A model generated the notes under the pieces. That model saw only the letters and a program-made list of their open reading frames with translations, ran no database searches and was not told where the DNA came from. From NCBI GenBank assembly GCA_012184525.1, contig WOFQ01000010.1, positions 62,001-126,000 of the forward strand: a stretch of DNA of 64,000 nt, given 5' to 3'. The first letter of the stretch is position 1. Every line of letters starts with the position of its first letter. Of this stretch, positions 47,516-58,992 are shown in pieces. This DNA is from Xenoacremonium recifei. Taxonomy: Eukaryota; Ascomycota; Sordariomycetes; Hypocreales; Nectriaceae. The translations under genes were made by a program, and so were the position numbers.

Positions 47516-49437
47516 GGTGACAGAAGGTATGCTACCGCAGGGCGTGGATTCGCTCAATTGATGCTAGACAGCCCTTCTGGGCCCGAGTCGACGAGCCTGA
47601 ATCCTGGCCGTAGGAGGTCCCGTTGCATGTGTCGGGGCGGCCAGGATCTGGGGAACTGACGTCGATCGGGTCGAGCCGGGGCACGGCAGCGAATCGATCT
47701 GGATGGGATGCTGAACGGTCTATCGAGTCTCAACGAGTGGTTTCGCTTGCATAGGAGATGCTGGCATGCTGGGACGGAACGACAAGAGGACGTCTATCGG
47801 CAACCATCGGCGGCGGGGGGCCGAAGTGGTGTTTTTGCGAAGATGATATGAAGCCGGCTAGGACGAGGCGAGACAAGGCGAGACGAGGCGGCCAGGCGGA
47901 CGACAACCAACGTACTGCAGCCCGCAGGGAGCTCGCGGGAGCGCGGATCGTGATCGAGCAGCGTTGTCGTCGGGTCTGGTCAGATGCGAGAGGGCGATGG
48001 GGCTCGAATTGGCCTCGATTCTTCGTCGTCGGAGGTCTGAAGGCGGAGGTTCAGCGAGTGTCCAGGGCCCTGAACCTGGACCAGGACGGGGCGCGTGGGC
48101 CGAAAGATGCGGATGACTTCGGGGGGCGCGCGCGTGCTAGGCTTAGTCTCTGTGGGGTGAAAGAGAGAGTAGAGTAGTAGAGTAGAGATGCTGTCTAGTC
48201 TCGAATTGCGCCTCAGCTAGGCGTCGTAGGGGGCCAGTTCGAGGTCTGCCGTTCAAGACGGGGATCAATTGGGCTGTGACGGTGATGGAAGAGCCGCACT
48301 GCCACTGTTCATGTCTTGAGTCAAGAGGCGCTTGGCGGCCGCATGGGGATGATGCAGCGAGGCTTTTGCGCGAGGGAGCTGGGCTGGCTGGACCTGGATG
48401 TCCGACAGCCACTCGTTTGGCTGGCTTGCCCACCTATCTTAATCCGTTGGCTGCATGGAACGGTGGGCTGAGACGGTGTCTGTGACGGCAACTTCCTAAC
48501 GGAGAATGTTCTAGACCGGGTCACCGTATTGCGTATTGGGACTGTGACGGCATCTCGCTTCGGGTGACGAGAGCCGTTGCTTCACTGGGTAATCACTTCA
48601 GTTTCAACCACTGTTGCATGTTCGTTGCATTGTTCTCTGTTAATAGAACTTAAGTTCTGATAGTGCTGAGCTTCAGCAGTCACATTCACTCGCTGACACA
48701 ATATTCACGACAATAATAGCAGGTGACTTGTTCATATCAGATGACCTCCAGTTGCATAGCTTCAGACCCCGAAACGGGATGGACGTAGATATCACATTCA
48801 CCACCGCCGTCCAGATACACTAGCCTGCAATCAACTCGCCATTCTGATACATGTCTTTCTCGGGCATTAACGGAGGAGGCCTGGCCATCCACGTCACCCC
48901 GGGAAAAGGGAAGAAGCCGTGTCTCGACTCCCGACGCTAGGGCATATCTCCCGGCACCTTATCAAGGTTGCATTCTTGGGATTCTGGGGATGATTCGGGT
49001 GCAGCCAGTCCGAAGTCCGGACCGGTATCTCGGAGCATCTTGCATATCACCAATTCACTGTCATGACTGATCCATGAGAAAGCCATTCACTTCCTCGTCA
49101 AAAATGGGAACAAACTCGCTGTCAAGATTGTTCTACAATCAATAACTAGCCCTAACTACCTTTCTAGTACCCATCAAGTACTGCCCGATAATCACAAAAA
49201 CAATGAATATCCGCTATCCTCTTGGACGAGGCCTGACCTGATTCCCTGGCCTGTCAAGAGGCGTTTTTCCTACGACGCCAGCGACAGGTCTGGTCGCTCC
49301 AACGGCCCTGAAAATAGTGCACAATTTGAGATTTTAACAGCTACAGAAGAAAGCTGACGCAAAAGAAAGAATCAAAACTTTTCCCTACTGGTGGCTCGGC
49401 TGACGCCGGAGTCTTGGTCTTGGCTGGTGGGAATACT
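47516..49437. other. About 1.9 kb intergenic region, carrier upstream / SR gene 3' side
   Basis: The first 700 bp are purine-rich on the plus strand, with imperfect GAGACRAGGCG-like repeats (47860-47895) and GTAGA repeats (48165-48185). The rest is mixed-composition DNA. A 139-codon ATG frame at 47758-48177 is low in information and unlikely to be a gene. No RNA gene recognised. Confidence 0.5.
47860..47895 (+). repeat. Imperfect GACGAGGCGA minisatellite
   Basis: Successive GACGAGGCGA / GACAAGGCGA / GACGAGGCGG units of about 10 bp upstream of the carrier gene. Confidence 0.6.
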
Positions 49438-50644
49438 TTACTCGGCGACGTCGAGGTCGTCGTGGGCGGGAGGAGGGCTGTCGACGGCTGAAATAGGAGT
49501 TAGCAGAAGTTTCATGTAAATCGGGATAGTTATATCATACGCTTGCGGTCGTCGCCGTTGGTGCCGTTCTCACGACGGTCACGGTCATCGCGATCCTCCT
49601 TCGAGTCACGCTCGCGGTCACTGGAAGTCGTTAGTTACGTAGACAAGAGACGGTATTCAAGCGAGAGTCGTACCGATGGTCCGGGCTGCGAGAGCGGTCA
49701 CGGTCACGACGGCTGTCACGATCATAATCGCGATCGCGGTCGCCACGGTCGCTGCGACGGTCATCCTTGCGAGGAGAGTAGTCGCGAGTGCTGCGGCGAG
49801 GGCTGGGAGAGCGGCCGCGGCGAGGAGAGCGACCACCACGGCGATCACGGTCCCGGCCAGACTCAAATCGCCAAGACGCACTAGGAGGAGTGCGAGCCCA
49901 CTGGACGGAGGTTGTCAGCATTTTGCAAGCATCGTGAAATCCAAAGAGCGCATACCTCGATCTTCAGGATGTCATCACGTCCGATGCGCTTATTGTGCAT
50001 CTCGTGATATGCGTCATCCGCATCTCGGCGGTCCTCGTACTCAACGAAGGCAAAGCTGTAACTTGTGTCAGTATGGAAGCTGGCGGTCATGATGGACCAA
50101 GAAACTTACAGTCGGCTGGAAGTGGATCGCGGCGCAGGAATGTCACAGCGGACAAGGCGTCCGTACCTGTACGCATGCTGTCAGTATATGGAAGAAACGG
50201 AGCATTACCATCGTGGGCGCCGTCGCCTTCTTTCAGGATCATCATGGTCATGGACACTCGCGCGCCAGACTTTGCGAGCTAGGCATCGACTCGAACGAAG
50301 GGCGATTTGCGAACCGAACGAGTGGACTTCATCGACGGGCGGGCGGACGGGACAAGGAAAATGGAGGGGGGGAGGTGAGGCTGAGGCGACAACGACGACG
50401 ACGAGAACGACAACCGAGGGCGAAGACGGCGACGACGGGGAGGCAGAGGCGCCAAAGAGCCTGAGGAAGCGAGATGCCGGGAGCATCTCTCGTCGACGAG
50501 GAGGGCGAGGGCGAGGGCGAGGAGGACGAGGACGAGGTGGGCGTAGGCGAGGTTGACATACCGTTCGAACTCGTATGCGAGGTCGCGGGCGCGGGTGCCG
50601 TGGCTGAAGCCAGTCACGTAGAGGGTCTGGCCACCTCGAGACAT
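49438..50644 (-). CDS. SR-family splicing factor with one RRM and an RS/RD tail
   Basis: Exons (minus) 50644..50562, 50166..50110, 50055..49956, 49900..49674, 49620..49541, 49487..49438; 198 aa. An RRM spans about residues 6-80: RNP2-like LYVTGF, then RNP1-like LFAFVEYED. The junction exon restores RYGRLVRCDIPAP. The C-terminus is a dense Arg/Ser/Asp domain (RGGRSPRRGRSPSPRRS, RDRDRSRSPDHR) and ends PPAHDDLDVAE. This resembles fission yeast Srp1-type SR proteins, which guide splice-site choice and are phosphorylated on the RS tail by SRPK kinases. Intron 1 is 395 nt, far longer than others here, and strongly pyrimidine-rich on the coding strand, suggesting regulated splicing. Confidence 0.88.
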
Positions 50645-52052
50645 CCTGTCGGTGTTGAATAGAGAATATGGGAAAGGGTACTCTGATGGAACAGTCCCAA
50701 GAATGGGGGGTTGCGGAAGGGAAATTGATGGGGCTGCCGCGTGGTGAGTTGGCGGTCTTGAAGATGGGAGCTGAAGTCACGAGTGTGCCTGCTGAAAGTT
50801 TTGACGCGAAGAGTCCGGGTGCTGACATAAGGCAGCGAGCCGCCGGTGGCCATGGTGGCTGGTGACTAGGGGTGGCTTGCCTCGCTGTCTGTCACTGCTC
50901 TGGGGCGTCACTCATCATTTGAACCCTCCCATCAGAACACTGTGAGGTTGCTCGAAAAAGCAATACTCGATTCACTTTTAGGCCAATTGTTTCCCTCGAG
51001 GTCATAATCAGGTCACACAGATGCCCTCGCTTCGGTCGGCGATCTTCACGCCGTTCCCCTGCTGAGCAACGTCAAGATGCACCCTTCGGCGAGCAACCTG
51101 GTATATCGAGTGCTGGGCAGGGGAGCAAATCCCGCGAGAGCCTCAATCTAAACACCGCTCTCGACGGGTCCGTAATTCCTAAATGCCGCCTGCAAGCATT
51201 AACCCTCAGACGCGGAGGTCGACACGGTTCCGAGACCGACCCTCCGGCCAGTCCGTTATCGAGCCTCGGGCGAGGGTGGAGTTTGCTGCAGCAATTCGCT
51301 GGCAGAGCAATCCAGAAGACGTCAGATGAGATCACTCCGAGTCACTGGGAGCGGCCAATTATCGCTGTGATTCGATCGCCCTCTCGCCTTACCCCCAGCT
51401 CGGCCTCCGTGCTTCGCCGGACCATCAAGCGGCCGTCTTATTCAAGCTCCGCGCGCGCGAACTGACATGTTTACTCACACTGTAATCCGCTGACTGATCC
51501 CTTCCGCCTCCAGGCTGGCCTTCTAGAGCCATTCCATCATCATCGGGCGCTTTAGTGGGTGAGACATCCCTGCCACAGAGCCGCCCTACCGCCGGGTCCG
51601 GGGATTTGTAGCGCGGGAGATGGAATTTTGCTCGATGCCGGCGCACGCCTTACCGTATGCTGCACTCGTTTGCTGCCCGGCTTCCTCGGACGGCGATGGA
51701 GAATCAGGCCAAGGCTTGCTGACCACATGCACAACGCCCGCTCCGCGGCTTTCCAGGAGCCCGTCGAACACTGGCTGGATGCTTCTGCGGATGCTTATAT
51801 GACGGCACAGCTTCCTGCCACTCGGGCACTTTTGGTAGATCTGTTCCTCATGTTCAATTGCAATTCTTACACTGTCTGATCGCCAGTGCTGCTACACTGC
51901 CTCTATACAGTGCAACCCTCGGACCCAGCTGAGATCCAATCGCGCCACCACAGCTGAGAACAAAACCATCCTTCTGTCCATGGGACTTGATCCCCTCGAC
52001 CTGACGTGTCCTAACTCCTAACCATACTTCGTCAATTCTGGCCTCCTCCCTC
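50645..52052. other. Divergent region, SR factor / sterol acyltransferase
   Basis: About 1.4 kb between two divergently transcribed genes. Short GC-driven frames only. No RNA gene or repeat recognised. Confidence 0.55.
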
Positions 52053-54303
52053 ATGACTTCTCCTACCATGACATCTCACATCGTCCGCCCCGGCGATGGC
52101 TCTCCCGGGTCCGGGGCCGAAAAGGGCCCGCTGCCTCCACCCAGATCCCTCGGTGAGGCTCTCCGGGCCGCCGGAATGACTTTAGACGGACGAAACGGTC
52201 CCGGCTCTGAGACTCCCAGCGAAGAAGACTACGATGAGAACATTCGTCCAGCATTGGCCGACGGCCGGACGCTCCGGCGGAGGCGTGGGCCTACTCCCAG
52301 CTTCCATGAACATGAATTTGATGTCTTCCGTCGAGACTCGGGGATCCATATTGTGACAGACGACGACAAGAGCATCCAACATCTTCTGCGAAGCAGCTCT
52401 CGAAGAGCGAGAGATCCGACCCCGCAGGCGCGGAGAGGCAAGTTTACTGACTTGGTCTTCACCCGACAATTCTCTGCATTTGACCGTCAGAACCCGACAT
52501 CCAATAGCCCATTTCATGGGTTCTACACACTATTCTGGATGGGAACTGCGTTGTTCGTCCTCAAAATCTCTGCGAACAACTGGAGAACCTATGGAAGCGT
52601 CCTGGGGTCGAGTGATATCATGAAGACTATGTTTTCTCGAGATGGTGAGTAAGACTTCAAACGCATTCATGTGCCAGGCTTACACATAGCAGTCTTTGTC
52701 TTGCTCCTTTCTGATGGAGTCATGTGCGGTCTTACGGGAGTCAGCTGGATCATTCAGAAACTTGTCTTCTACAACTGGCTCGATTGGAACCGGGCAGGAT
52801 GGATCATTCAACATGTTAGTTGCCAAACACCTTGACAATACTGCAGGAACTGTGTTAGCTGACGATATGATATAAGATCTGGCAAACCCTTTTCATAATA
52901 AGTGTCATTAGTTGGACACAGTACCGCGACTGGCCGTGGACTCATACGGTCTTCTTCGTCCTTCATGGCATCGTCATGCTCATGAAGCAGCACTCATACG
53001 CCTTCTACAACGGCCATCTCTCCTCTATATACAAGACCCGAGCCTCTTTGCTCGCAAAGCTCAAGCAGCTGGACCTTGTCGACCCCATTACTACTCCTTC
53101 ATTCACCGACCCGCCTGTTTCCGCCATCTCGACTGACCACCTACACGTCCCGCCCTCCGCTGAGCAGCGTCGAAAATCCATCTCTGCGCTCCCTAACGAC
53201 GAGGAGAGCGACATTGATAGGATCTGCAGGGCGATTGCTTCAGGAGAACCGCTCGATGATGAACAGATCCGCGTGTTCGACCGGATCATGAAGTGGGAGA
53301 TCGATGCCCTGGCAGATGAGCTGAAGGGTACCGCAAGCGATGTTAAGGACGCCTACCCGAATAACCTCACGTTCATGAACCATTACAAATGGATTCCGCT
53401 GCCTACGGTTGTTTATGAGCTGGAGTATCCGCGATCAGATACCATTAGCTGGTCATATGTCGCCGAGAAGCTCGCTGCCATGATCGGAGTGCTCTTTGTC
53501 ATGATCCAGGTCTCCCAGTACTCTATCTGTAAGCGACAGGCTTCCTCGCGTTCGTCACCGAGAATCGTGCTAATAATATATCAAGACCCAGTAGTCATGC
53601 AAACCATGGAGATGAAGGAGATGGGCATGCCTCTTGTAGAGCGGTTTCAGCAGTTCCCCTGGCTCTTGGCTGACCTCATTTTCCCCTTCATGATGGAATA
53701 CCTCGTAAGTTCAATTGATGGACCGAAATTGCGCTTCTTGCTGACCTATTCAATAGCTCGTCTGGTATCTCATCTGGGAGACTATCCTCAACGTCCTCGC
53801 CGAATTGACTTATTTTGCTGACCGAAGCTTCTACGATGCCTGGTGGAATAGTGGTATGTGCTCCTCCGGCTTTGTTGCATTATAATCACTAACTCGGTGG
53901 TTTGCAGTATCCTGGGATCAATTCGCTCGCGACTGGAACCGACCTGTTCACGTCTTCCTCCTCCGCCACGTCTACCACAGCTCCATTTCCTCTATGAAAG
54001 TCAACAAGCACACCGCGACGCTCATAACCTTCTTCCTCTCAGCCTGTGTTCACGAACTGGTCATGTGGTGTCTGTTCAAGAAACTTCGCGGCTATCTGCT
54101 CTTCCTGCAGATGTGCCAACTTCCTGTGAGTATAGCTGCATCGTTACGATAAGATCCCGGTCTCTGACTTTTTCATCATCTAGTTGGTACGACTTAGTCG
54201 CACAAAATGGCTACGCGGACGCAAGACGCTGGGGAATTTGATATTCTGGTTGGGTATTTTCACAGGTCCCAGTCTGCTGTGCAGCTTGTACCTGATCTTG
54301 TAA
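52053..54303 (+). CDS. are2: Sterol O-acyltransferase (ACAT/ARE type, MBOAT family)
   Basis: Exons 52053..52644, 52693..52814, 52877..53528, 53586..53704, 53757..53853, 53908..54125, 54184..54303; 639 aa. A cytosolic, Pro/Arg-rich N-terminal segment of about 150 residues precedes many membrane helices. ACAT marks are present: MKQHSYAFYNGH in the middle, the FYxDWWN-type motif as FYDAWWN (520-526), WNRPVHVFLLRHVY, and the MBOAT catalytic histidine His576 in ACVHELVMW. The enzyme makes steryl esters from sterol and acyl-CoA in the ER for lipid droplets. The start could also be ATG 52068, five codons on. The acceptor of exon 4 (after TCAAG) was chosen because it gives YPVVMQTM. A relation to DGAT1 is less likely given the QHSYAFYNG block. 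Confidence 0.9.
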
Positions 54304-54513
54304 GAGCGGACCGAACAGTCTCGCAACTAGGTAGATAGTTCTCTTCATCGCGAGATGGCATTTCCTACTCAAGCACCGGCTTCCCTCCCAAATCGGCAAC
54401 GAAAAAAAATTGAAATGAAAAAGAACAATTGTCATAAGAAACCCTTTTAATGATGCCCGACAATCCCCGTAGACCAAACTTCCACCCTAATCGAACCGCG
54501 CCATAACTACAGC

Positions 54514-56671
54514 TCACATCTTCTCATGGGTCGCCATCAGAGAACCTGACATAGATTAGTATTTAGTCAAAACATGAGATGAGAAGCAGTGAGTCTTACC
54601 AATGAAGGTGGTCACAAGACGGCTGCGGACCTGGCAAATATCTTCAGGAACCAGCCAGATAGTAGCACCGAGCTTTCGGGCAATGCTGATGCTCAGCTTG
54701 GCGTTCATGTAAGCATCCTCGTCGGTCTGTCCAGGAGTGACTAGGTCGTAGTCGACATAGCTGCTCTTGATACCGTTCAGAACATCAAGCAGGAAGACAC
54801 CGGTACCAATGGCAGGGTCCTTGAACGAACGGATGGCCGAGTTTCGGCCACCCTTCCTGGACATGTCGTTGGCCCATCGGACCATCTCGGAATCGGTGAT
54901 TTCACGCTTGCCCAACTTCTGAGCTAGCGAGGCTAGGGTCAGGGTGATGTCCTTGCGCATGAGCTGCCAGACAAGGCCAAGGGTCAACGTCCGCTGGCCG
55001 TCAGTGATATCAGCACCCTGGATGCCGACTAGGGAGAAGCCATTCTGCTTTCCAAGCTCGATGGCGTAGTTGGTATTCTCCACAGCCTTAAACCGCGACA
55101 TCTCTCCGCCGTGAGCTGGGAGCTTGTTCACATGCCGCCAGTTGACTGATCCCTTGATAACCTTGTCGTAGGCCTGAAGGAGAACGGTACCGTTTCGAAG
55201 GTCATCGAAGAAAGACACAACAGCAGGTTGAACATCCAGACTGTTGAGCCACAAGGTGAAGACTCGGGCTTCACGTTCGCCCTCGGCATCGAAGTCCTCG
55301 ACCTCGAGCTTCTCCTCCTCGGTGATGGGGTCGAGAGCGGGGTGGGTGTTGAATAGGTTGGCCACGAAGGCGAGGTTGAGTTTGGGGTTTCCAGCAACGA
55401 GAGAGGTGGGAGTCAAGAACTTGCGGCATCCAAGCTTGTCGGCTTCCTGCAGAACTTCTTCGGCCCGCTGGAGCAGATCACGAGTTTGAAGAGGGGCTCG
55501 CGAGCAACCGTACTCATGACCGATCTGTGCCATGAGCACAGCGTAGTTCTCGCCATCCTTGACATCGCCAGAGAAGTTGGTGACTCTTTATTTCGGAGTT
55601 AGCATGATAAACCGCAGAGGAATTGGAGATACGAACCTTCGAGACCAGTTAGCAGCCTTGAGATGGTAGTTGAACCACCGAAGCAGAATTTGCTCAGGGG
55701 GGAGTCGCAAGAACTGCTCAAGAGTCTCATCCTCTTCCAACAGCCGGTAGAGCTCGGGATGAAGCTTGATGTCGATCTTGCCAAGCAGTCCACGACGGAT
55801 AACCTGCCAGATGAGACCTAGGATAAGATGTTCTCGGACTTCGATGATGTCGCCAGCACCAATGTTGACGACTGAGCATCCAATACCCTTGGCAGACTCA
55901 ATGACAATGTTGTTGTTCTCGCTCATCTGGAAAGCGTTGAGGTTCTTGGTCTTCCTTCCAGGCAAGTTAAGGACTCGCTCATCGATAGTGTCCGGCACGC
56001 TGTCGTTGATGAGCTTGGCGAGCACGAGACCATCCTTGCACTCGTCGAACATCTCAAAGGTATCGGTGGCGAAGGGCAGTCGGCTGCCAATATCGGGATC
56101 GCCAGCCAGAACAGCATTGATATGGCGCGTGAACTCGGTTCGCTCATCTTCATTGATGGTGTGGGTGATGTTCGCATTCGAGCCCTGCACCTGAATCTTT
56201 CCGCTTACACTGCCTTTGGAAGCATGTCCGCCGGTTCGCTGAGCCACGACGCCGCCTCCACTGGCTGGTGATTTAGGGCCGGTGGCCATGCGCTGCTGAG
56301 CAGGCGAGGAGTCGCGAAGTTTGGAAATGAGCTTTAGTAAAGGTTAGCGGAATTTGCGGCATCGCCGGAGAGGCCGGCTCACCGAAACATAGTCCTCGAG
56401 CTCTACGCGCCGTGAGGAATCTAGCTCAACCTCCTTCAGCGCTTGACGAACAACATCGTAGGGCTGGTTCTCGCTCTGTTGGGTGGCCTTGATGGTGGTG
56501 GCCTCGTCGAGGTATCCCTTGTCGTCGACGTCGAGTCGCTGGAAAGCATCGGAAAGCGAGAAGATCTCGTTCTGCTGGAATTGAGGAAACTTCCTAGGCG
56601 AGTGTGAGCGCTGCGTTAAGAGGCCTATGCCGGTTGGGGATAACAAACCTCTGCAGCTTCAAGACATTCAT
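54514..56671 (-). CDS. sac6: Fimbrin (plastin), actin-bundling protein
   Basis: Exons (minus) 56671..56649, 56593..56383, 56331..55637, 55585..54600, 54545..54514; 648 aa. The N-terminal EF-hand-like region (about 8-78) has LDVDDKGYLDEAT. Four calponin-homology domains follow in two actin-binding modules, for example LLGKIDIKLHPELYRLLE, LLRWFNYHLKAANW, VFTLWLNSLDVQPAVVSFFD and MVRWANDMSRKGG. The last exon encodes just the tail GSLMATHEKM. The protein cross-links actin filaments at endocytic patches and polarised tips. Its 3' end is 210 bp from that of the sterol acyltransferase (convergent). The intron 3 acceptor is AATAAAG, weak in pyrimidines, but the joined product WSRRVTNFSGDVKDG is clean. 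Confidence 0.94.
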
Positions 56672-57497
56672 GGCGGGAGCGGACTGCGGGGGAGAATGCG
56701 CCGGGTGAGGGGGAACTGGGAGAGGACAAGGAGGAGAGCTTGCCCAGGGAAGCAGAAGAGGGAGGGCTTCTATAAGAGGATGGGGAGCGCAAGACGACGC
56801 GAAGCAGAAAACCTCTGCCTATATCGAGGACGCCTTGGGGAATAGAGAATGTAGCAGTGGTGATGACGATGATGCGAGAATTGGGCACAGTTAAGGAGTC
56901 CTCAGGTGGTCAGAGTGGGTAGGTCCAGCCCAGGTCCAAGGTCCTGCCACCTTCCAGTGCTTGCTTGGCCCCTAGCTCAGGGAGCGGGGGAGGGGTGCTG
57001 ACCTGGGTTCCACGTGCTAAGCCAGTGTTGGGACGCGTCCATCGCCCAATGCGGCACTTCCCGGCGCCCTCACCACTGAGAGGTATGTGCGAAACAGCTA
57101 CAGCACGTGCGCAACCAGCCCGTGATGTCATTCTACAGCATTCTATAGCCCCTCTCCCCTCCCCCGGGACAGCCGCGCCGCGCCACACTTGCCCTGTGAA
57201 AAGTTCCCTCCAGGCGCTAGCTCACTGAAGGCCGCCTGAAGCCCCAGGGAATTCTGCCGCCTGGAGCCCCTCCGCGATGCCCGATTGATCCAACCTCAGC
57301 TGCCAAGCCACACTCACTTGCGTAAGGCCCTTGCAATTTTCGCTTTCGCTTTTCATCTCGAAGCCTCGCAGCCCAACGAAGTGCCTGCAGGTGCCCAGCA
57401 ATCGAATACGCCGCCTTGCGCTACCCGTCTTAGGCATCCTCCGATTTGTTTCAAGTCAGATCTCGGCATCCGCAAGGCAGCAGGGACTCGTTTCACA
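56672..57497. other. Divergent region, fimbrin / RING-ankyrin gene
   Basis: 826 bp, GA-rich next to fimbrin and mixed further on. Frames here lack coding evidence. Confidence 0.55.
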
Positions 57498-58339
57498 ATG
57501 GCTGTCTGCAAGGCTTGCGAGGAGCCTCTTCTTTTGCAGTTCGAGGACGACGACGAGGACGGACTTACAGAGGTCCCTGATGATCTCGAGCTCGGATGTG
57601 GCTGTCATTTTCACTGGTAGGCTCCCAATTCTATGGAAGAAACTCTTACGCAGGAGGCTGAGGCAGCTGAATCCTTTGCAGGGAATGTCTTTTTGAGAAA
57701 GCCTCTGAGGTATCCCTCTCTCTGAAATGTCCCAGTTGTAACATCCCGTTGGCCACGAATGCGGCTGGACCCTCAACGACGAATCGTTTCAGAGAGGCTT
57801 CCCAAGGAGCTGCCATCCTCACAAAATACACCAACGAGGGTGGTGTGCAAGAGGATCTTGATATTCTCCCACGACTTACAGAAGAAGCGTACCTCGAGAC
57901 CCTTCCAGATGAAACACGAGCAAGAGAAGTCCTAGCAAGAGAGTTTCATCGCATGTGCTCTAAGGGCCAGGTCGAGGAGATGATCGGCCTGCTCCGGGAT
58001 GCCAGCGATGCCAGCGATGAGATTGAGGATCTTGGGTTGGTGATCAGGTACCAGGACCCCTTGGATGAGATGAGGAGTGGGTTGCAACTTGCAATCGAGA
58101 ACTCGCAAGAACAGACATTTTGGCTCCTTCTGTGGCTTTGCTCTACCTTGCCTGTTGAGGCGTTTCCCAGCCCGGTTAGGCAGGCTGCTGAAGCCAATGA
58201 GATTGGCCGCTTGACGGTGACCCCCGACCAAGATATTCGAAGTCTAAGAGACAACGGAGGGCGGACAGCGTCGGATCTGGCTAGAGAGGTTGGGGGAAAC
58301 CCATGGGCAAACGTGCTGGAGGCCGGTATCTTGCCCTGA
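57498..58339 (+). CDS. RING-type zinc-finger protein with ankyrin-like C-terminus
   Basis: Exons 57498..57616 and 57682..58339; 258 aa. Residues 4-59 form a RING-like finger: C4-x2-C7, C34/C36, H37, H39, C42, then C56-x2-C59 (KCPSC), with an acidic loop (FEDDDEDGLTEVPDD) in the first long spacer. The intron falls inside the finger and splits the Trp40 codon. The C-terminal part has helices and a final segment (LRDNGGRTASDLAREVGG) matching the end of an ankyrin repeat. The combination suggests an E3 ubiquitin ligase with a protein-binding module. I do not recognise a characterised orthologue, and the ankyrin call is weaker than the RING call. Confidence 0.78.
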
Positions 58340-58992
58340 TGGAACAGAGGCCGGAAAAATTAACGATACCATTTGAAACATTTACCAAAAGACACAATAG
58401 ACAAGACAAATAACAAGGCAAGGAGAGATACAGATCAGGTTCGAGACATCAAGGTAGATGCGGATCGGAGTTCATGGCCGTGAAGGCAATGAAGTAGCTC
58501 CAAAAAGGGTCTATGCATCTAACGGATGCTGACACCTTAGCCACACGTGGGTGGGTTGATGTCGTCACTCGCTGCGATTGGCCGGGCCAGCTTCACATGG
58601 AAGCTCTTCCGTCTGGAGCTCTCCCGCTGTATCTGCCTTAGCTCCTGTTGACATAGCATTGACACCCAGAGCGATCTTCTTCCACCTCTTGATTGCTGCA
58701 AATGCTACTACTACCTTTGTGATTCTCATCCTCAGATATCTTCTTCCCCATTTTGACACGCAGTTGAGCCTAGCACATTGAGCTTAGATCTTGCCTCCCC
58801 GCACCCCCTCGACCACGACACTATTAGTACAAACGACTGCATCTTTACGCCTGCTATACTCAAATCGTCAAATTGGCTTTCGTCCGAGCCCGAGTCTCTT
58901 CCTTGCTGTCAAACTCTCCCTCCAGCCGGGCTATTCTCACGCGTACCAGAAAGGCTCTCCGTGGTGCATGGCTACGTGAGTTCACCGCAACC
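58340..58992. other. Intergenic region / DDHD gene leader
   Basis: Upstream of the DDHD gene. From 58828 to 58992 the frame of that gene stays open without an ATG and reads as a basic, Ser/Arg-rich peptide (see findings). Confidence 0.5.

Noticed and set aside
47758..48177. 139-codon ATG frame upstream of the carrier gene
   Set aside because: Sits in purine-rich repetitive DNA, which explains its Arg/Gly-rich translation.
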